Shown piece by piece: positions 54,084 through 63,198 of a stretch of DNA of 64,000 nt. Position 1 is the first letter of the stretch. Every line of letters begins with the position of its first letter. This DNA is from Pseudomonadota bacterium (GTDB lineage: Bacteria > Pseudomonadota > Gammaproteobacteria > Steroidobacterales > Woeseiaceae). Made by a program: the position numbers and the translations under genes. The notes beneath the pieces are model-generated. The model saw nothing but the letters and a program-made list of their open reading frames with translations. It searched no databases and was not told where the DNA came from. Where the stretch lies: the NCBI GenBank assembly GCA_022574185.1, contig JACZSM010000003.1, positions 1 to 64,000 on the forward strand, read 5' to 3'.

Positions 54084-54482
54084 ATGGATCGTACACAGCG
54101 ACGCCGGATGCGCGACTATGCTCCCGGCCAGCCCACACTTATCAGCGAAGGCTGCAAGATATCGGGTCTGATTACAGGAACTAGCGACGTTCTGGTCAAT
54201 GGCGAAATCGACGGCGAGTGTGACCTGAGTGGTACGGTCACGCTCACCCGAAATGGTCGTTGGACCGGCACTATCCGGGCGGGCAACATCATTATCGCAG
54301 GCCACGTAGAAGGCGACATCATCTCCGCTGGCAAAATTGAAATTACCGACACCGCGAAAATCGCCGGAACCGTGTCGGGAGCAGCAATTGCAGTCGCCGA
54401 AGGAGCCATTGTCGAGGGTGTTATGAAGACCACGGGCGCTAGCAAGCCGGTAAAGTTTATCGAAAAGCGCAAGAACGACTGA
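54084..54482 (+). CDS. Bactofilin
   Basis: This 132-residue protein consists of the bactofilin beta-helix: GCKISGLITGTSDVLVNGEI, then repeats of the form GTIRAGNIIIAGHVEGDI. It has a basic N-terminal tail (RTQRRRMRDYA) and a C-terminal KFIEKRKND. Bactofilins form polymers that place cell-wall enzymes or polar structures. Start ATG 54084 is chosen as the codon directly before the charged tail; upstream frame is not beta-helical. It is the only cytoskeletal gene in the window, 275 bp upstream of the GGDEF-EAL gene. Confidence 0.93.
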   Translation: MDRTQRRRMRDYAPGQPTLISEGCKISGLITGTSDVLVNGEIDGECDLSGTVTLTRNGRWTGTIRAGNIIIAGHVEGDIISAGKIEITDTAKIAGTVSGAAIAVAEGAIVEGVMKTTGASKPVKFIEKRKND

Positions 54483-54496
54483 AGATACATTCATAC

Positions 54497-54532
54497 TATA
54501 TATGGTTTTATACGACCATATAATATATATGG
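54497..54532. promoter_or_regulatory. AT-rich repeat with dyad, upstream of the GGDEF-EAL gene
   Basis: TATATATGG (54497-54505) and CCATATA (54516-54522) form a dyad, and a direct copy of TATATATGG recurs at 54524-54532. A TATAAT box (54519-54524) sits inside. It may be an operator and promoter for the GGDEF-EAL gene at 54758, although the start codon is 226 bp away. Confidence 0.4.
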
Positions 54533-54757
54533 TTCTACATACACATTCTTAAATTGTCCGTACTGGAAACACACACGGCACTTTCCGCCTGGTGCTAAAC
54601 TGATCAGCTATAGCGCTCGACGCAAGTGTACCGGCACAATCGGGGTCGATTGCCACGACAACGCCGCACTTTTTAGCAGAATAATTATAAAGGGCCCGCA
54701 GGCCGGCCGACGCTGATCATATCGCGTCGGCGCACTCCTGACGGGACTACGAGACAG

Positions 54758-57208
54758 ATGATCGGCAGCAAATTTCCACGACACCTCCTGCTCCTACTGG
54801 CGCTTGGCTTCGCCATTGGCGTCATTATGCTATCGATGTTCTACGGTCAATATCGCTGGCTCGCCAATGAAATCATTACGACAAGCGCGAATGAGTACGA
54901 TGCGTCTCTTCGGGTCAGCTTTGAAAGACGAGTTCGTGCACAGATACATGCGGTCGCCAATCTCATGGCATTCGAAACGGACACACTCAATTCGCCATCG
55001 GTACTGCGGACATTGAATCGCGCATTACTTGAGAACGAAATAATTTCCGGATTGAGTTTTAACAATGATGCGTTAGGTTCGCTACGAGCAGGTCAATTTT
55101 TGACGAGCGAATTTTCAGACAACATTACCTGGTCGCCGGACAATCTTGTCATGACCTATGCGGTCACGCGCAACGATGAAGAACTTGGAATACTGACTGG
55201 ATCCTTCCGGCTCGACCAGTTACGTGCCGAATCCGCCGCATTCGCGGCGACGTTGCTGGACAAAGAGATTCAGAGTCGCCGCCTCAGCTATAGCTGGATT
55301 GGCTTCGGTATGCTCGTAACGTTGCTGACCTTCGGTGTTTTTGTTTGGATGATTCTGCACAAGCAAACGGCACGAATCCGCAACTTTCGCATCCAGATGG
55401 AGAAATTCGGGGACGCAGAATTTGAAGAACCCCTGCCGCATGCGCCTGGTGATGCTCTCGGCGAGCTCGCGGCCGTATTCAATGACATGCGTGACCGGCT
55501 CCGACTAGCAACGATTTCGCGTAACTATCTCGACAGCATTCTTTCGGGAATGAATGAAGCAATAATCGTGACATCGAGTGACGGCACCATCAAGCGCATC
55601 AACAAGGCAACAACCATTCTTCTGGGCTATGACGAATGCGAAATTGTCAATACATCAATCGACTCCGTCGTCAAGTCGCGTAAGACTCCGTCCCTGCTCG
55701 ACAAGAAAGAAACCGGCGTACCAATTGAAGCATTTTTCAAGAACAAATTTGGCGAGTTGATACCCGTTTCCTATACCTGTTCGGTTGTTGATGGCAAAGA
55801 CGATGATACCGAGGATCGGATTTACGCCGCGCAGAACATCACCGAGAGAAAACGCGCCGAACAACGCATACGCTATCTCGCTAGTATCGATGCGTTGACC
55901 AAGATCCCGAACCGCATGCAGTTTCAGCATCTATTGCAACGCGCAATCGCGCGCGCGCGGCGTGCCAGTGAGCCAATTTGTCTCTTTTACATCGATATAG
56001 ATCTCTTCAAAGAAATAAACGACACGTTCGGCCACCTCGCCGGTGATACAGCGCTCGAAATAGTAGCGGAGCGATTGACGGCGGCATTACCTGATAAATC
56101 CGTAATCGGCCGGTTGGCCGGTGATGAGTTTGCCGTATTTTTGAAAGGCTTTGGCCCCGGCGGCGCAGGGACGGCCGCTACTGACAAGCTCGCGAAATCT
56201 CTGCTCGATCGTCTTGCCGATCCATTCTTCGTACAAGGCCACGAAGTATTTATGACCGCGAGCTTGGGCATTGCCTACTATCCCGACGATGCAGCAAATG
56301 TCATCGATCTGATTCGTAATGCAGATGCTGCTCTGTACAGCGCCAAGAAGGCCGGCGGAAACATATTCTCGGTTTACTTGCCAGAGATGAACGAGGCCGC
56401 GGTCGATCACCTGATGACCAAGAGCAGACTAAAGCGCGCATTCGAACGAGACGAATTACTGGTGCATTACCAACCGAAATTCAACGTCAGGACCGGCGAG
56501 ATTTATGGTGCTGAAGCGCTGGTGCGCTGGCAACGTCCCGATCGCGGCATGATCCTGCCGTCCGATTTTATTCCTATTGCTGAAGAGTCAAACCTCATCA
56601 TAGAAATTGGCGAATGGGTGCTCGATAAAGTGTGTGAAGATTTCCGGCTGTGGCAGCGTTCCGTCTCGTCGCCTGGGCGGATATCGGTCAATCTGTCGCT
56701 TAAGCAGCTGCGGCAACCCAACTTCATAAACCGCATCGATGCTATTTTGAGAGGCCATGAGGTTTCGCCGACGTCTCTTGAACTCGAAATTACTGAGACA
56801 ACATTGATGGAAAACCCGGAGCGTACGATCAAACTTCTTGATCAACTTTATGCGCTCGGGTTGCATCTTGCGATTGACGATTTTGGCACTGGGTACTCTT
56901 CACTGAGCGCTCTGCAACAGTTTCCGATCAGCACACTCAAAGTCGACAAGTCGTTTGTACGCGACGTGGCAATTAGCCCGGACGATGCAGTCATTGTCGG
57001 CACGATTATCCAGATGGGTCGAAACCTCAACATGGACGTCGTTGCTGAGGGTGTGGAAACCGTGGCACAGCTCAATTTCCTACAAGGCCTTGAGTGTACT
57101 TACGTTCAGGGCCTGCTATTCGGTGCTCCTATGAGTTCTGAGGACTACTTGAAGTTGTTGCTGGCACAAGCTGACGGCACCGATACACACCGCGCTCTGT
57201 TTGCCTAG
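54758..57208 (+). CDS. Membrane PAS-GGDEF-EAL c-di-GMP protein
   Basis: This 816-residue inner-membrane sensor has an N-terminal helix (LLLLLALGFAIGVIMLSMF), a periplasmic domain to about residue 175, a second helix and HAMP-like linker, a PAS domain at about 255-370, GGDEF at about 375-540, and EAL from about 550. The GGDEF loop reads RLAGDEFAVF (first Gly replaced by Ala), so cyclase activity is possible but not certain. EAL has GAEALVRWQ, ETTLMENPE and IDDFGTGYSSL, consistent with phosphodiesterase activity. It is therefore a bifunctional or EAL-dominant regulator of c-di-GMP, the ligand of the riboswitch at 22429. Confidence 0.94.
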   Translation: MIGSKFPRHLLLLLALGFAIGVIMLSMFYGQYRWLANEIITTSANEYDASLRVSFERRVRAQIHAVANLMAFETDTLNSPSVLRTLNRALLENEIISGLSFNNDALGSLRAGQFLTSEFSDNITWSPDNLVMTYAVTRNDEELGILTGSFRLDQLRAESAAFAATLLDKEIQSRRLSYSWIGFGMLVTLLTFGVFVWMILHKQTARIRNFRIQMEKFGDAEFEEPLPHAPGDALGELAAVFNDMRDRLRLATISRNYLDSILSGMNEAIIVTSSDGTIKRINKATTILLGYDECEIVNTSIDSVVKSRKTPSLLDKKETGVPIEAFFKNKFGELIPVSYTCSVVDGKDDDTEDRIYAAQNITERKRAEQRIRYLASIDALTKIPNRMQFQHLLQRAIARARRASEPICLFYIDIDLFKEINDTFGHLAGDTALEIVAERLTAALPDKSVIGRLAGDEFAVFLKGFGPGGAGTAATDKLAKSLLDRLADPFFVQGHEVFMTASLGIAYYPDDAANVIDLIRNADAALYSAKKAGGNIFSVYLPEMNEAAVDHLMTKSRLKRAFERDELLVHYQPKFNVRTGEIYGAEALVRWQRPDRGMILPSDFIPIAEESNLIIEIGEWVLDKVCEDFRLWQRSVSSPGRISVNLSLKQLRQPNFINRIDAILRGHEVSPTSLELEITETTLMENPERTIKLLDQLYALGLHLAIDDFGTGYSSLSALQQFPISTLKVDKSFVRDVAISPDDAVIVGTIIQMGRNLNMDVVAEGVETVAQLNFLQGLECTYVQGLLFGAPMSSEDYLKLLLAQADGTDTHRALFA

Positions 57209-57366
57209 CCCAGAAGCTTCACCAGCAAACGGCGCTCTCAAAATGCTAATAAATAATTTTTCTGACTACTTCACTCTGGCCATGCATCGTGCTTAAATTA
57301 CCCGACCCGTACTCACTGGTTAGTTGACAGTCTGACGTGTCAGCCGGCCACAACTGATTCGAAATT

Positions 57367-57735
57367 ATGAACAAAAAAACCAAGTTTGCGATGGGTAGCC
57401 TCATCTTGCTTGCTGCCCCACTGGCTTTCCCCTGCGATTATCCGGGCCGCCCCGCCATTCCTGACGGAAACACGGCTACGAAAGATGAATTGCTCACCGC
57501 AAAGGCAGATGTGGGTACTTATCTGGCCGGTGTGGACGAGTATCTGAGCTGCGTCGAAACCAGTGAGGAAGAAGCCATCGCAGAATTGAAAATTACCGAC
57601 CCCGAGGATCTAAAGCGTCGTGACAAATTGATTAGCAAGAAATTCGATGCGGCAAATGACGAAAAAGATCTGGTTGGAGAGGAGTTCAACCAACAGGTCA
57701 GAGCCTATAACGAGGCACGGAAAGCAGCGCAGTAA
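57367..57735 (+). CDS. Small exported hypothetical protein
   Basis: This 122-residue protein has a signal peptide (FAMGSLILLAAPLAFPCDY; cleavage probably near Ala-Phe-Pro) and a hydrophilic mature part with two Cys, Glu- and Lys-rich and probably helical: LTAKADVGTYLAGVDEYLSC, and RRDKLISKKFDAANDEKDLV. A TTGACA (57324-57329) lies upstream, but no convincing -10 element is seen. It is convergent with the PspB-like gene. No family is recognised. Confidence 0.65.
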   Translation: MNKKTKFAMGSLILLAAPLAFPCDYPGRPAIPDGNTATKDELLTAKADVGTYLAGVDEYLSCVETSEEEAIAELKITDPEDLKRRDKLISKKFDAANDEKDLVGEEFNQQVRAYNEARKAAQ

Positions 57736-57775
57736 ATATTTCCGCCAAGTGCGTTAACTGATTGGAATTTTCTGT

Positions 57776-57997
57776 TCAAAGTCTGTTGATTTCGCTGCGT
57801 AGATCGTATTTATTTTCGGTTACGATTCTTTCAAGAACGCCAATGCGCTCTTCGAGCTCGTCGATTCGCAACAGCGTATCCTCAAGTTCTGTATCACCAC
57901 CTTTCCTGTCTGCCCGCGCTCTGATTATTTTCTGCACAGTGTCCGCCGTATAGTAGATGGCTACGATGCAAAGTACGAAAATTAGAGTGCTGTTCAT
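57776..57997 (-). CDS. PspB-like small membrane protein
   Basis: This 73-residue protein has an N-terminal transmembrane helix (MNSTLIFVLCIVAIYY) and a C-terminal coiled coil (LRIDELEERIGVLERIVTEN). The C-terminal LEERIGVLERIV matches the end of PspB (LGDRLETLERILDDE), so it looks like a second PspB-type protein. It is separated from pspC2 by 28 bp and would be the last gene of the psp operon. GGGAG lies six bases before the ATG at 57997; the TTG just before is rejected. Confidence 0.75.
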   Translation of the reverse strand: MNSTLIFVLCIVAIYYTADTVQKIIRARADRKGGDTELEDTLLRIDELEERIGVLERIVTENKYDLRSEINRL

Positions 57998-58028
57998 CAA
58001 TGGCTCCCTATTTTAGTGTTTTACTATC

Positions 58029-58412
58029 TCAAAGATTTCTGAAATCCCGATCAAGCTGATAGCGCGATGACGTCACGTATTTCTCGAGCCGTGCGAGTCG
58101 GCGATCGAGTGACTGAAACCTCCTTCGGACATCACTCGCAGCCTGTCTCGGCGACGCGCGCAATGCCTGCCTGAATTCCGGGTCACCGTGTTTTTCAGGT
58201 GTGCCGGATGTTGCTGGCACCAGAAAAACAACGCCGAGATAGGCTAAAATCGTGATAGGCATTGCCATGCAGAACGCGACGATCGCGAGAAAACGCGTAG
58301 CGCGCCGATTAAAGCCGAAATAGTCTGAGATTCCAGCGCACACACCACCGAATATGGCCTTGTCGGCGTTTCTTGAAAATCGACGATTTCCCATTGCGGC
58401 ATAGGTCCTCAT
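58029..58412 (-). CDS. Second PspC-domain protein
   Basis: This 127-residue protein has a PspC domain (KAIFGGVCAGISDYFGFNRR; then a transmembrane helix and LVPATSG), followed by a charged C-terminal coiled coil (RRFQSLDRRLARLEKYVTSS) not present in the shorter PspC ahead of it. The ATG at 58412 overlaps the stop of the first pspC gene (ATGA); an internal ATG at 58394 is a weaker candidate. The product probably reports membrane state in the Psp system. Confidence 0.88.
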   Translation of the reverse strand: MRTYAAMGNRRFSRNADKAIFGGVCAGISDYFGFNRRATRFLAIVAFCMAMPITILAYLGVVFLVPATSGTPEKHGDPEFRQALRASPRQAASDVRRRFQSLDRRLARLEKYVTSSRYQLDRDFRNL

Positions 58413-58702
58413 AAACGACTCCAGTGGTCACGGTGGTTGCGGCGCCAGAATTCATACTCAGTTCGCGTTCCCGAGTAGATCAGGGGTTTTTCCTGAATCA
58501 GCATTGTCGCGCCAATGTAAATTGCGACAGTTAACCAAAAAAACAGTACCAGGCATATCACGGCGATAACCCGCACCGTGCCCAGGCGAAACCTGAATCG
58601 ATCTGCCATACCGGCGCAAACGCCGAATACCCATGCGTTGTCGCGATCGCGATACAGGCCACGAAGCGGACCAAAATCAATATTCCAGGTGCGTTGACTC
58701 AT
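58409..58702 (-). CDS. pspC: Phage shock protein C
   Basis: This 97-residue protein is a PspC domain: GLYRDRDNAWVFGVCAGMADRF, then the helix VIAVICLVLFFWLTVAIYIGA. It senses inner-membrane stress with PspB and frees PspA from PspF. It overlaps pspB and the second pspC gene by four bases each, so translation is coupled through the operon. Confidence 0.92.
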   Translation of the reverse strand: MSQRTWNIDFGPLRGLYRDRDNAWVFGVCAGMADRFRFRLGTVRVIAVICLVLFFWLTVAIYIGATMLIQEKPLIYSGTRTEYEFWRRNHRDHWSRL

Positions 58703-58932
58703 TGTCGTCTCCTTCGATCAGGCAACTCATCATCGAGAATTCTCTCCAGAGTTTCCAGGCGATCACCTAAGCGCTGTGATAGTTGCCAGAGATCCTCAAG
58801 CATCTGTTCATCATCACGCGATATCTCACGCGACTGTTTCCATTTGCTGACAAAGTGCAGCACGATAAACAGCGGCGCTGGAATAACGAGAAACAGTATC
58901 AGTGCTAATGTCAGTAACTCATTTGCGCTCAA
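58699..58932 (-). CDS. pspB: Phage shock protein B
   Basis: This 77-residue inner-membrane protein has helix LLTLALILFLVIPAPLFIVL and the C-terminal coiled coil LGDRLETLERILDDE. It starts directly after the pspA stop (no gap) and overlaps pspC by four bases. It partners PspC in sensing membrane stress. Confidence 0.93.
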   Translation of the reverse strand: MSANELLTLALILFLVIPAPLFIVLHFVSKWKQSREISRDDEQMLEDLWQLSQRLGDRLETLERILDDELPDRRRRQ

Positions 58933-59619
58933 CTACTTTGCCTCCGCCGTTCGTTCCAGTTCTGCGGCAACACGTTGCTTCAACTCGTCCAGCTCCTTTT
59001 TAACTGATTCTTCGGCTTCCAGACTCGCGAATTCATGATTGAGATCTTTCGGCAGGCCAAGGTCAAATGCCTCGACACGTCCCTCTATGTCGTCGATTCG
59101 TCGTGTGTATTGCTCGAACCGGATCATCGCATCGTCAATTTTGTAGTCGTAGATTTTCCGTCTGGCCGCAAGCCGGCTGCTTGCCGTCTTGTGCCTGGAC
59201 AACAAGGCTTTCTGCCGGGCTTTAGCGTCTTCGAGCTTAGCCTCGAGCTTCGCAATATCCTCGTTGAGTTTGCCGAGCCCCTCGTCAACTGCCTGGTAAT
59301 CCTGTTTCAGCAAGTCGGCAGCGCCAGCAACGCGCGACTTCTCGACCAACGCCGCTTTGGCAAGGTCTTCGCGCTCTTTGCGTATCGCAAGTTCCGCTTT
59401 TTCGTCCCAATCTGAGAGTTCGCGTTCGACCGACTCAAGTCTGCGGTTCAGATCTTTTTTATCGGCGATCGACCGCGCGGCCGCAGAACGAACCTCGACG
59501 AGCGTGTCCTCCATCTCCTGGATCATCAGCCGTACAATCTTCTCGGGGTCTTCGGCCTTGTCGAGAATCGCGTTGATGTTCGAGTTCACGATGTCGCTGA
59601 ATCTCGTGAATATGCCCAT
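58933..59619 (-). CDS. pspA: Phage shock protein A
   Basis: This 228-residue member of the PspA/Vipp1/ESCRT-III family begins GIFTRFSDIVNSNINAILDK, the membrane-binding amphipathic helix, with RLMIQEMEDTL following; the rest is a long coiled coil. PspA supports damaged membranes and inhibits PspF. The ATG at 59619, with GAGG upstream, is the family start. Its promoter (59659-59674) is sigma-54 type and the activator pspF is divergent, exactly as in E. coli. Confidence 0.96.
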   Translation of the reverse strand: MGIFTRFSDIVNSNINAILDKAEDPEKIVRLMIQEMEDTLVEVRSAAARSIADKKDLNRRLESVERELSDWDEKAELAIRKEREDLAKAALVEKSRVAGAADLLKQDYQAVDEGLGKLNEDIAKLEAKLEDAKARQKALLSRHKTASSRLAARRKIYDYKIDDAMIRFEQYTRRIDDIEGRVEAFDLGLPKDLNHEFASLEAEESVKKELDELKQRVAAELERTAEAK

Positions 59620-59658
59620 GAATATGTCCTCGTTATTGGTGAAACCTACTGTTGATAC

Positions 59659-59674
59659 TGCAGCTTCCATGCCA
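59659..59674 (-). promoter_or_regulatory. Sigma-54 (-24/-12) promoter of the psp operon
   Basis: On the minus strand it reads TGGCATGGAAGCTGCA, with GG at -24 and GC at -12 in the exact spacing. The expected transcription start is around 59648, about 30 nt before the pspA ATG. The divergent gene encodes PspF, the activator expected here. Confidence 0.85.
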
Positions 59675-59808
59675 GATGCACCAAACATCACTTAACTTAT
59701 TGTTTTCATGCGTCTTAAAAGGAAATGAGACGGCTGAAGACACTCAGCAACATTGGTCAATTTAGCTATTTATTAGCGATTATCACTAAACTATGGTGAA
59801 ATTAGCTA

Positions 59809-60843
59809 ATGACAGTCAACCGCCCAACCCAACAGATTATTGGCGAGGCGCCAGCATTCCTCGAGATGCTCGAGCATGTGTCACGCGCGGCACCGCTCGA
59901 CAAGCCGGTACTCGTTGTCGGCGAGCGTGGCACTGGCAAGGAGTTGATCGCGTCTCGCCTGCATTTTCTTTCTGACCGGTGGGAACAGCCCGTGGTCAAG
60001 GTCAACTGTGCTGCATTGACCGAGTCCATCCTGGAGTCGGAATTATTTGGTCATGAAGCTGGTGCATTCACGGGTGCCGTGCGTGCGCATGAGGGGCATT
60101 TTGAACGCGCTGATGGCGGCACCCTGATCCTCGATGAACTCGCAACAATATCGCTGCGCATGCAAGAGAAAATCCTGCGCGTGATTGAATACGGCGAGAT
60201 GCAGCGTGTTGGCGGTAGCGAAACACTGCGCATCGAAGTTCGAATTGTCGGATCGACAAATTCCGATCTGCAGATGCTGGCATCCAAAGGCCTTTTTCGT
60301 AAGGATCTGTTGGATCGACTTGCATTTGACGTCATCACTATACCGCCGCTTCGCGAACGCCTTGAAGATATATTGCCGCTGTCCTATGCATTCGCCGTTA
60401 ATATGGCAAGTGAACTCAAACGCTCCTTTTTTCCAGGATTCAGCCCGCGCGCCTCGTCTGCCCTGCTTCGCTACAAATGGCCTGGCAATGTCCGCGAATT
60501 GAAGAACGCAGTCGAGCGCTCCGTGTATCGTTCTGACGAGCCTGAGAGACCAATAGCAAGCATCGCGATAGATCCGTTCGATTCGCCGTTCAAACTGGCA
60601 GAACCGGAGGAGGACCATCCCCGAAACTCACCGCTGCAACGCGCGCCGCTGCTGCCTGCAGACCTTACGAAGAGGCTTGATGAAACGGAGAGAGGATTCC
60701 TGCAAGCCGCCCTCGAGAGGTCGCGCTTCAACCAGCGCATGGCGGCCGAGTTGCTGGGACTTAGCTATCACCAATTACGCGGCAAACTACGCAAGCACGA
60801 TATGTCTGGCCGGTCACCACTTGACCAGGAGTCTGCGCGGTAG
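59809..60843 (+). CDS. pspF: PspF, sigma-54 activator of the psp operon
   Basis: This 344-residue AAA+ activator has no N-terminal regulatory domain. Walker A is GERGTGKE at about residue 38, the GAFTGA loop at about residue 86, Walker B is GGTLILDE, and a C-terminal Fis-type HTH carries AAELLGLSYHQLRGKL. This is the PspF layout; PspA inhibits it. It is divergent from pspA with a 189-bp shared control region. The ATG at 59809 precedes PTQQIIGEAP, where family members begin. Confidence 0.95.
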   Translation: MTVNRPTQQIIGEAPAFLEMLEHVSRAAPLDKPVLVVGERGTGKELIASRLHFLSDRWEQPVVKVNCAALTESILESELFGHEAGAFTGAVRAHEGHFERADGGTLILDELATISLRMQEKILRVIEYGEMQRVGGSETLRIEVRIVGSTNSDLQMLASKGLFRKDLLDRLAFDVITIPPLRERLEDILPLSYAFAVNMASELKRSFFPGFSPRASSALLRYKWPGNVRELKNAVERSVYRSDEPERPIASIAIDPFDSPFKLAEPEEDHPRNSPLQRAPLLPADLTKRLDETERGFLQAALERSRFNQRMAAELLGLSYHQLRGKLRKHDMSGRSPLDQESAR

Positions 60844-60881
60844 AAAGTATTCCTGCTACGCAGACTCGTAGCCCCGATTAT

Positions 60882-61802
60882 TCATGAATCATCGCGATAT
60901 CGCCGCACGTAGATGGCCGCCGTCACCAGCAGGCCGCACACCGTAAGTCCGGCCCATAGACCTGGGCTGGTCACAAATCTACCAACATCAAGTTGCGCAA
61001 GCAGACTCAGGAACCCTTGCGAATGAGCTTGGAAGTTCTGGTTATCGAAAAAAACTGATGGATCGCCGTGAAAAATCGGCATATTGATCAATTGGGTCCG
61101 CGAACCGATAGCCGTGAAGAGCAGGTGCGAACGGAAAACAACATACTCGAGTAGTGCCAATACTATGATTGGTAGAAACGCCATCAGTAACGGCGAGCGT
61201 TTCGTCCAGGCGGATACAAACAGAAACCAACCGATTATCGGGGATGCCCACAGTGGCGCCGCAATCATGACGACCAGGATCGCCGCCCAGGTATCGAATA
61301 ATGGTACTGAACCCCAGATAAGGTGGCTCGCGCTACCACCCTCAAAACTGATCCAGATGCTTGTCAGCAGGAGATTAATGAGGTGCGATACGACGACGGC
61401 GACGAAGGTAACCAATGGTATCAGTACTACCGCGGTCAGTAGTTTCGACAACACCACCTCTGTATCGGTGATGGGCAGGGAACGCCAGAACAGGATGCTT
61501 TTGTCTTTGCGCTCCGCATAAAGCGAATCCAGACTGTAGAAGACGGTCAGTATCCACATCGCGATTAGCAATACGGAAGTGTTGAGGAGCAGAGCCACCA
61601 TCAAGGCCGCTCTGCGCTCCGCGTCACCGACGTTTGACGCGCCGATGATCGCTATGTCGACAGCCGCGCCAAAACCGGATGCTGCAACAAAACTGGCTAT
61701 GGCGCCGAGTGCCAGGACAAACACAACGGCCGTCGGAGTCACCCAGATTGAGCCGTGTTCCCAGAGCTCTCGTCGAATGAGCGCCAATTGATTTGTAATC
61801 AT
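60882..61802 (-). CDS. ABC transporter permease (YtrC/ABC-2 type)
   Basis: This 306-residue membrane protein has about six helices. LDSLYAERKDKSILFWRSLPITD is the typical cytoplasmic segment of ABC-2 permeases next to GntR/YtrA regulators. The N-terminal part IRRELWEHGSIWVTP is also typical. It overlaps the ATPase gene by four bases (ATGA). Substrate unknown; such systems often respond to cell-wall-active compounds. It ends close to and converges with pspF. Confidence 0.9.
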   Translation of the reverse strand: MITNQLALIRRELWEHGSIWVTPTAVVFVLALGAIASFVAASGFGAAVDIAIIGASNVGDAERRAALMVALLLNTSVLLIAMWILTVFYSLDSLYAERKDKSILFWRSLPITDTEVVLSKLLTAVVLIPLVTFVAVVVSHLINLLLTSIWISFEGGSASHLIWGSVPLFDTWAAILVVMIAAPLWASPIIGWFLFVSAWTKRSPLLMAFLPIIVLALLEYVVFRSHLLFTAIGSRTQLINMPIFHGDPSVFFDNQNFQAHSQGFLSLLAQLDVGRFVTSPGLWAGLTVCGLLVTAAIYVRRYRDDS

Positions 61803-62656
61803 GCCGCTGCGCCTTTAATCATGGCGACGAAGAGGTCGGCAATCGACGGCGTATGCGTTTCTCCAAGGCCGTCCAACTGGTCGCGGTCGATATCTTTAAA
61901 TGTCATGACCTTCTTGCCGAATACATCACGCTCATGAATGGGCCCGAGTCGTCGAGCAGCTTCGGCAGCCTCGCCCGAAGTCATCAGCTCGGCAAATGAG
62001 CCCGGTATCGACTCCATGCTGGTGTGGAGCAGGATACGGCCATCGTTGATAAACATGATATCGGTCAGCAAATTTTCGATTTCCTCGACCTGGTGCGTCG
62101 TGATCAGAATCGTTTTTTCGCCATCAAAGTAATCATTCAATAAGTTGCTATAGAATTCCTTGCGGAAAATGATGTCGAGACCGAGCGTCGGTTCGTCGAG
62201 AACAAGCAACTTGGCATCAACTGCCATGATAATCGACAGATGTAACTGCGTGACCATGCCTTTTGATAGCTCTCTGACTTTTGCGTTTGGACGAACCTTG
62301 GTATGGGAAAGCAATTCATCAGTACGAGATCGCGAGAAATTCGGGTGCGTGGCTGCCATGAAGTCGAGCAACTGTGAAACTTTGATCCAGCGTGGCAAGA
62401 CCGCAACGTCCGCAATGAAACAGATTTTTTCCATCAGCTCCTTGCGTTGCCGGAACGGGTCGAGTCCCAACACGGACAGCTGTCCTTCACAGTCGGTCAG
62501 CCCAAGTACGGCCTTGAGCAGAGTTGTCTTTCCCGCTCCGTTTGGACCGATGAGCCCCATGATCTTGCCCTTTTCGATCTCAAAACTGACGTTGTCAATC
62601 GCGCAAACCGCTCCAAAGTTCTTTGATATGCCGCGGGCTGTGACCAGGCTAGTCAT
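61799..62656 (-). CDS. ABC transporter ATP-binding protein (YtrB type)
   Basis: This 285-residue ATPase has Walker A LIGPNGAGKTTLLKAVLG near residue 36, a degenerate signature KVRELSKGMVTQLHLSI, and Walker B LLVLDEPTLGLDI. A C-terminal regulatory extension follows. It couples to the permease that overlaps its 3-prime end, and its own start overlaps the GntR gene by eight bases, so the three form one operon. Confidence 0.94.
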   Translation of the reverse strand: MTSLVTARGISKNFGAVCAIDNVSFEIEKGKIMGLIGPNGAGKTTLLKAVLGLTDCEGQLSVLGLDPFRQRKELMEKICFIADVAVLPRWIKVSQLLDFMAATHPNFSRSRTDELLSHTKVRPNAKVRELSKGMVTQLHLSIIMAVDAKLLVLDEPTLGLDIIFRKEFYSNLLNDYFDGEKTILITTHQVEEIENLLTDIMFINDGRILLHTSMESIPGSFAELMTSGEAAEAARRLGPIHERDVFGKKVMTFKDIDRDQLDGLGETHTPSIADLFVAMIKGAAA

Positions 62657-63032
62657 TCATGCCTCCTGCTTTGTTTGACTGTTTGACTTCGTCCAACAGT
62701 TTGGCGGCATCGAGTCCGAGCCGCTCGATCGTTGCACGTACTATCGGCCATTCCTTGTCGATGAAGCGCCGTCGTTCATCTTTGAGCAATTGCCGCCTTG
62801 CTCCATCCGTTACGAACATACCTCGACCACGCTTTTTTTCTACGAGCCCCTCGTCGACAAGCTCCTGATAACCTTTCAATACCGTCAATGGATTCAGCCG
62901 ATACTCGGCAGCGACATTGCGCACCGATGGCAAAACGTCGCCGTCACCCAGGACGCCTTCCAGAATCATCGCAACGACGCGATCCCGTAGCTGCCGATAG
63001 ATCGGTAAATCTTCGTTCCAATTCGGGTTCAT
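62649..63032 (-). CDS. GntR family regulator, YtrA subfamily
   Basis: This 127-residue protein has a winged-helix DNA-binding domain (LPSVRNVAAEYRLNPLTVLKGYQELVDEGLVEKK) and a short C-terminal helical part, the size of YtrA-type regulators. It is the first gene of the operon with the ABC ATPase and permease and probably represses it until an inducer is present. A palindrome at 63455 and an AGTGTAGT half-site at 63060 are candidate binding sites. Confidence 0.92.
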   Translation of the reverse strand: MNPNWNEDLPIYRQLRDRVVAMILEGVLGDGDVLPSVRNVAAEYRLNPLTVLKGYQELVDEGLVEKKRGRGMFVTDGARRQLLKDERRRFIDKEWPIVRATIERLGLDAAKLLDEVKQSNKAGGMND

Positions 63033-63095
63033 TATCTGTCTGATGCCATACGTTTATTAAGTGTAGTAATTAGCCGGCATGACTCACCGCACAAT

Positions 63096-63123
63096 AAAAA
63101 AGCGCCGGCCATGCGGCCGGCGC
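63096..63123 (-). terminator. Intrinsic terminator of the 73-residue exported protein gene
   Basis: On the minus strand GCGCCGGCC (arm 63123-63115) pairs with GGCCGGCGC (63110-63102) and is followed by six T (63101-63096). It ends the transcript of the small gene at 63199-63420, about 75 bp downstream, and insulates the GntR operon. Confidence 0.85.
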
Positions 63124-63198
63124 AAAACGTCCGTCGCTACTTTACTCGCCGTTGTGACGGAAACTAAAACCGTTGCCACCCTCGCCCCGATAATCCTG

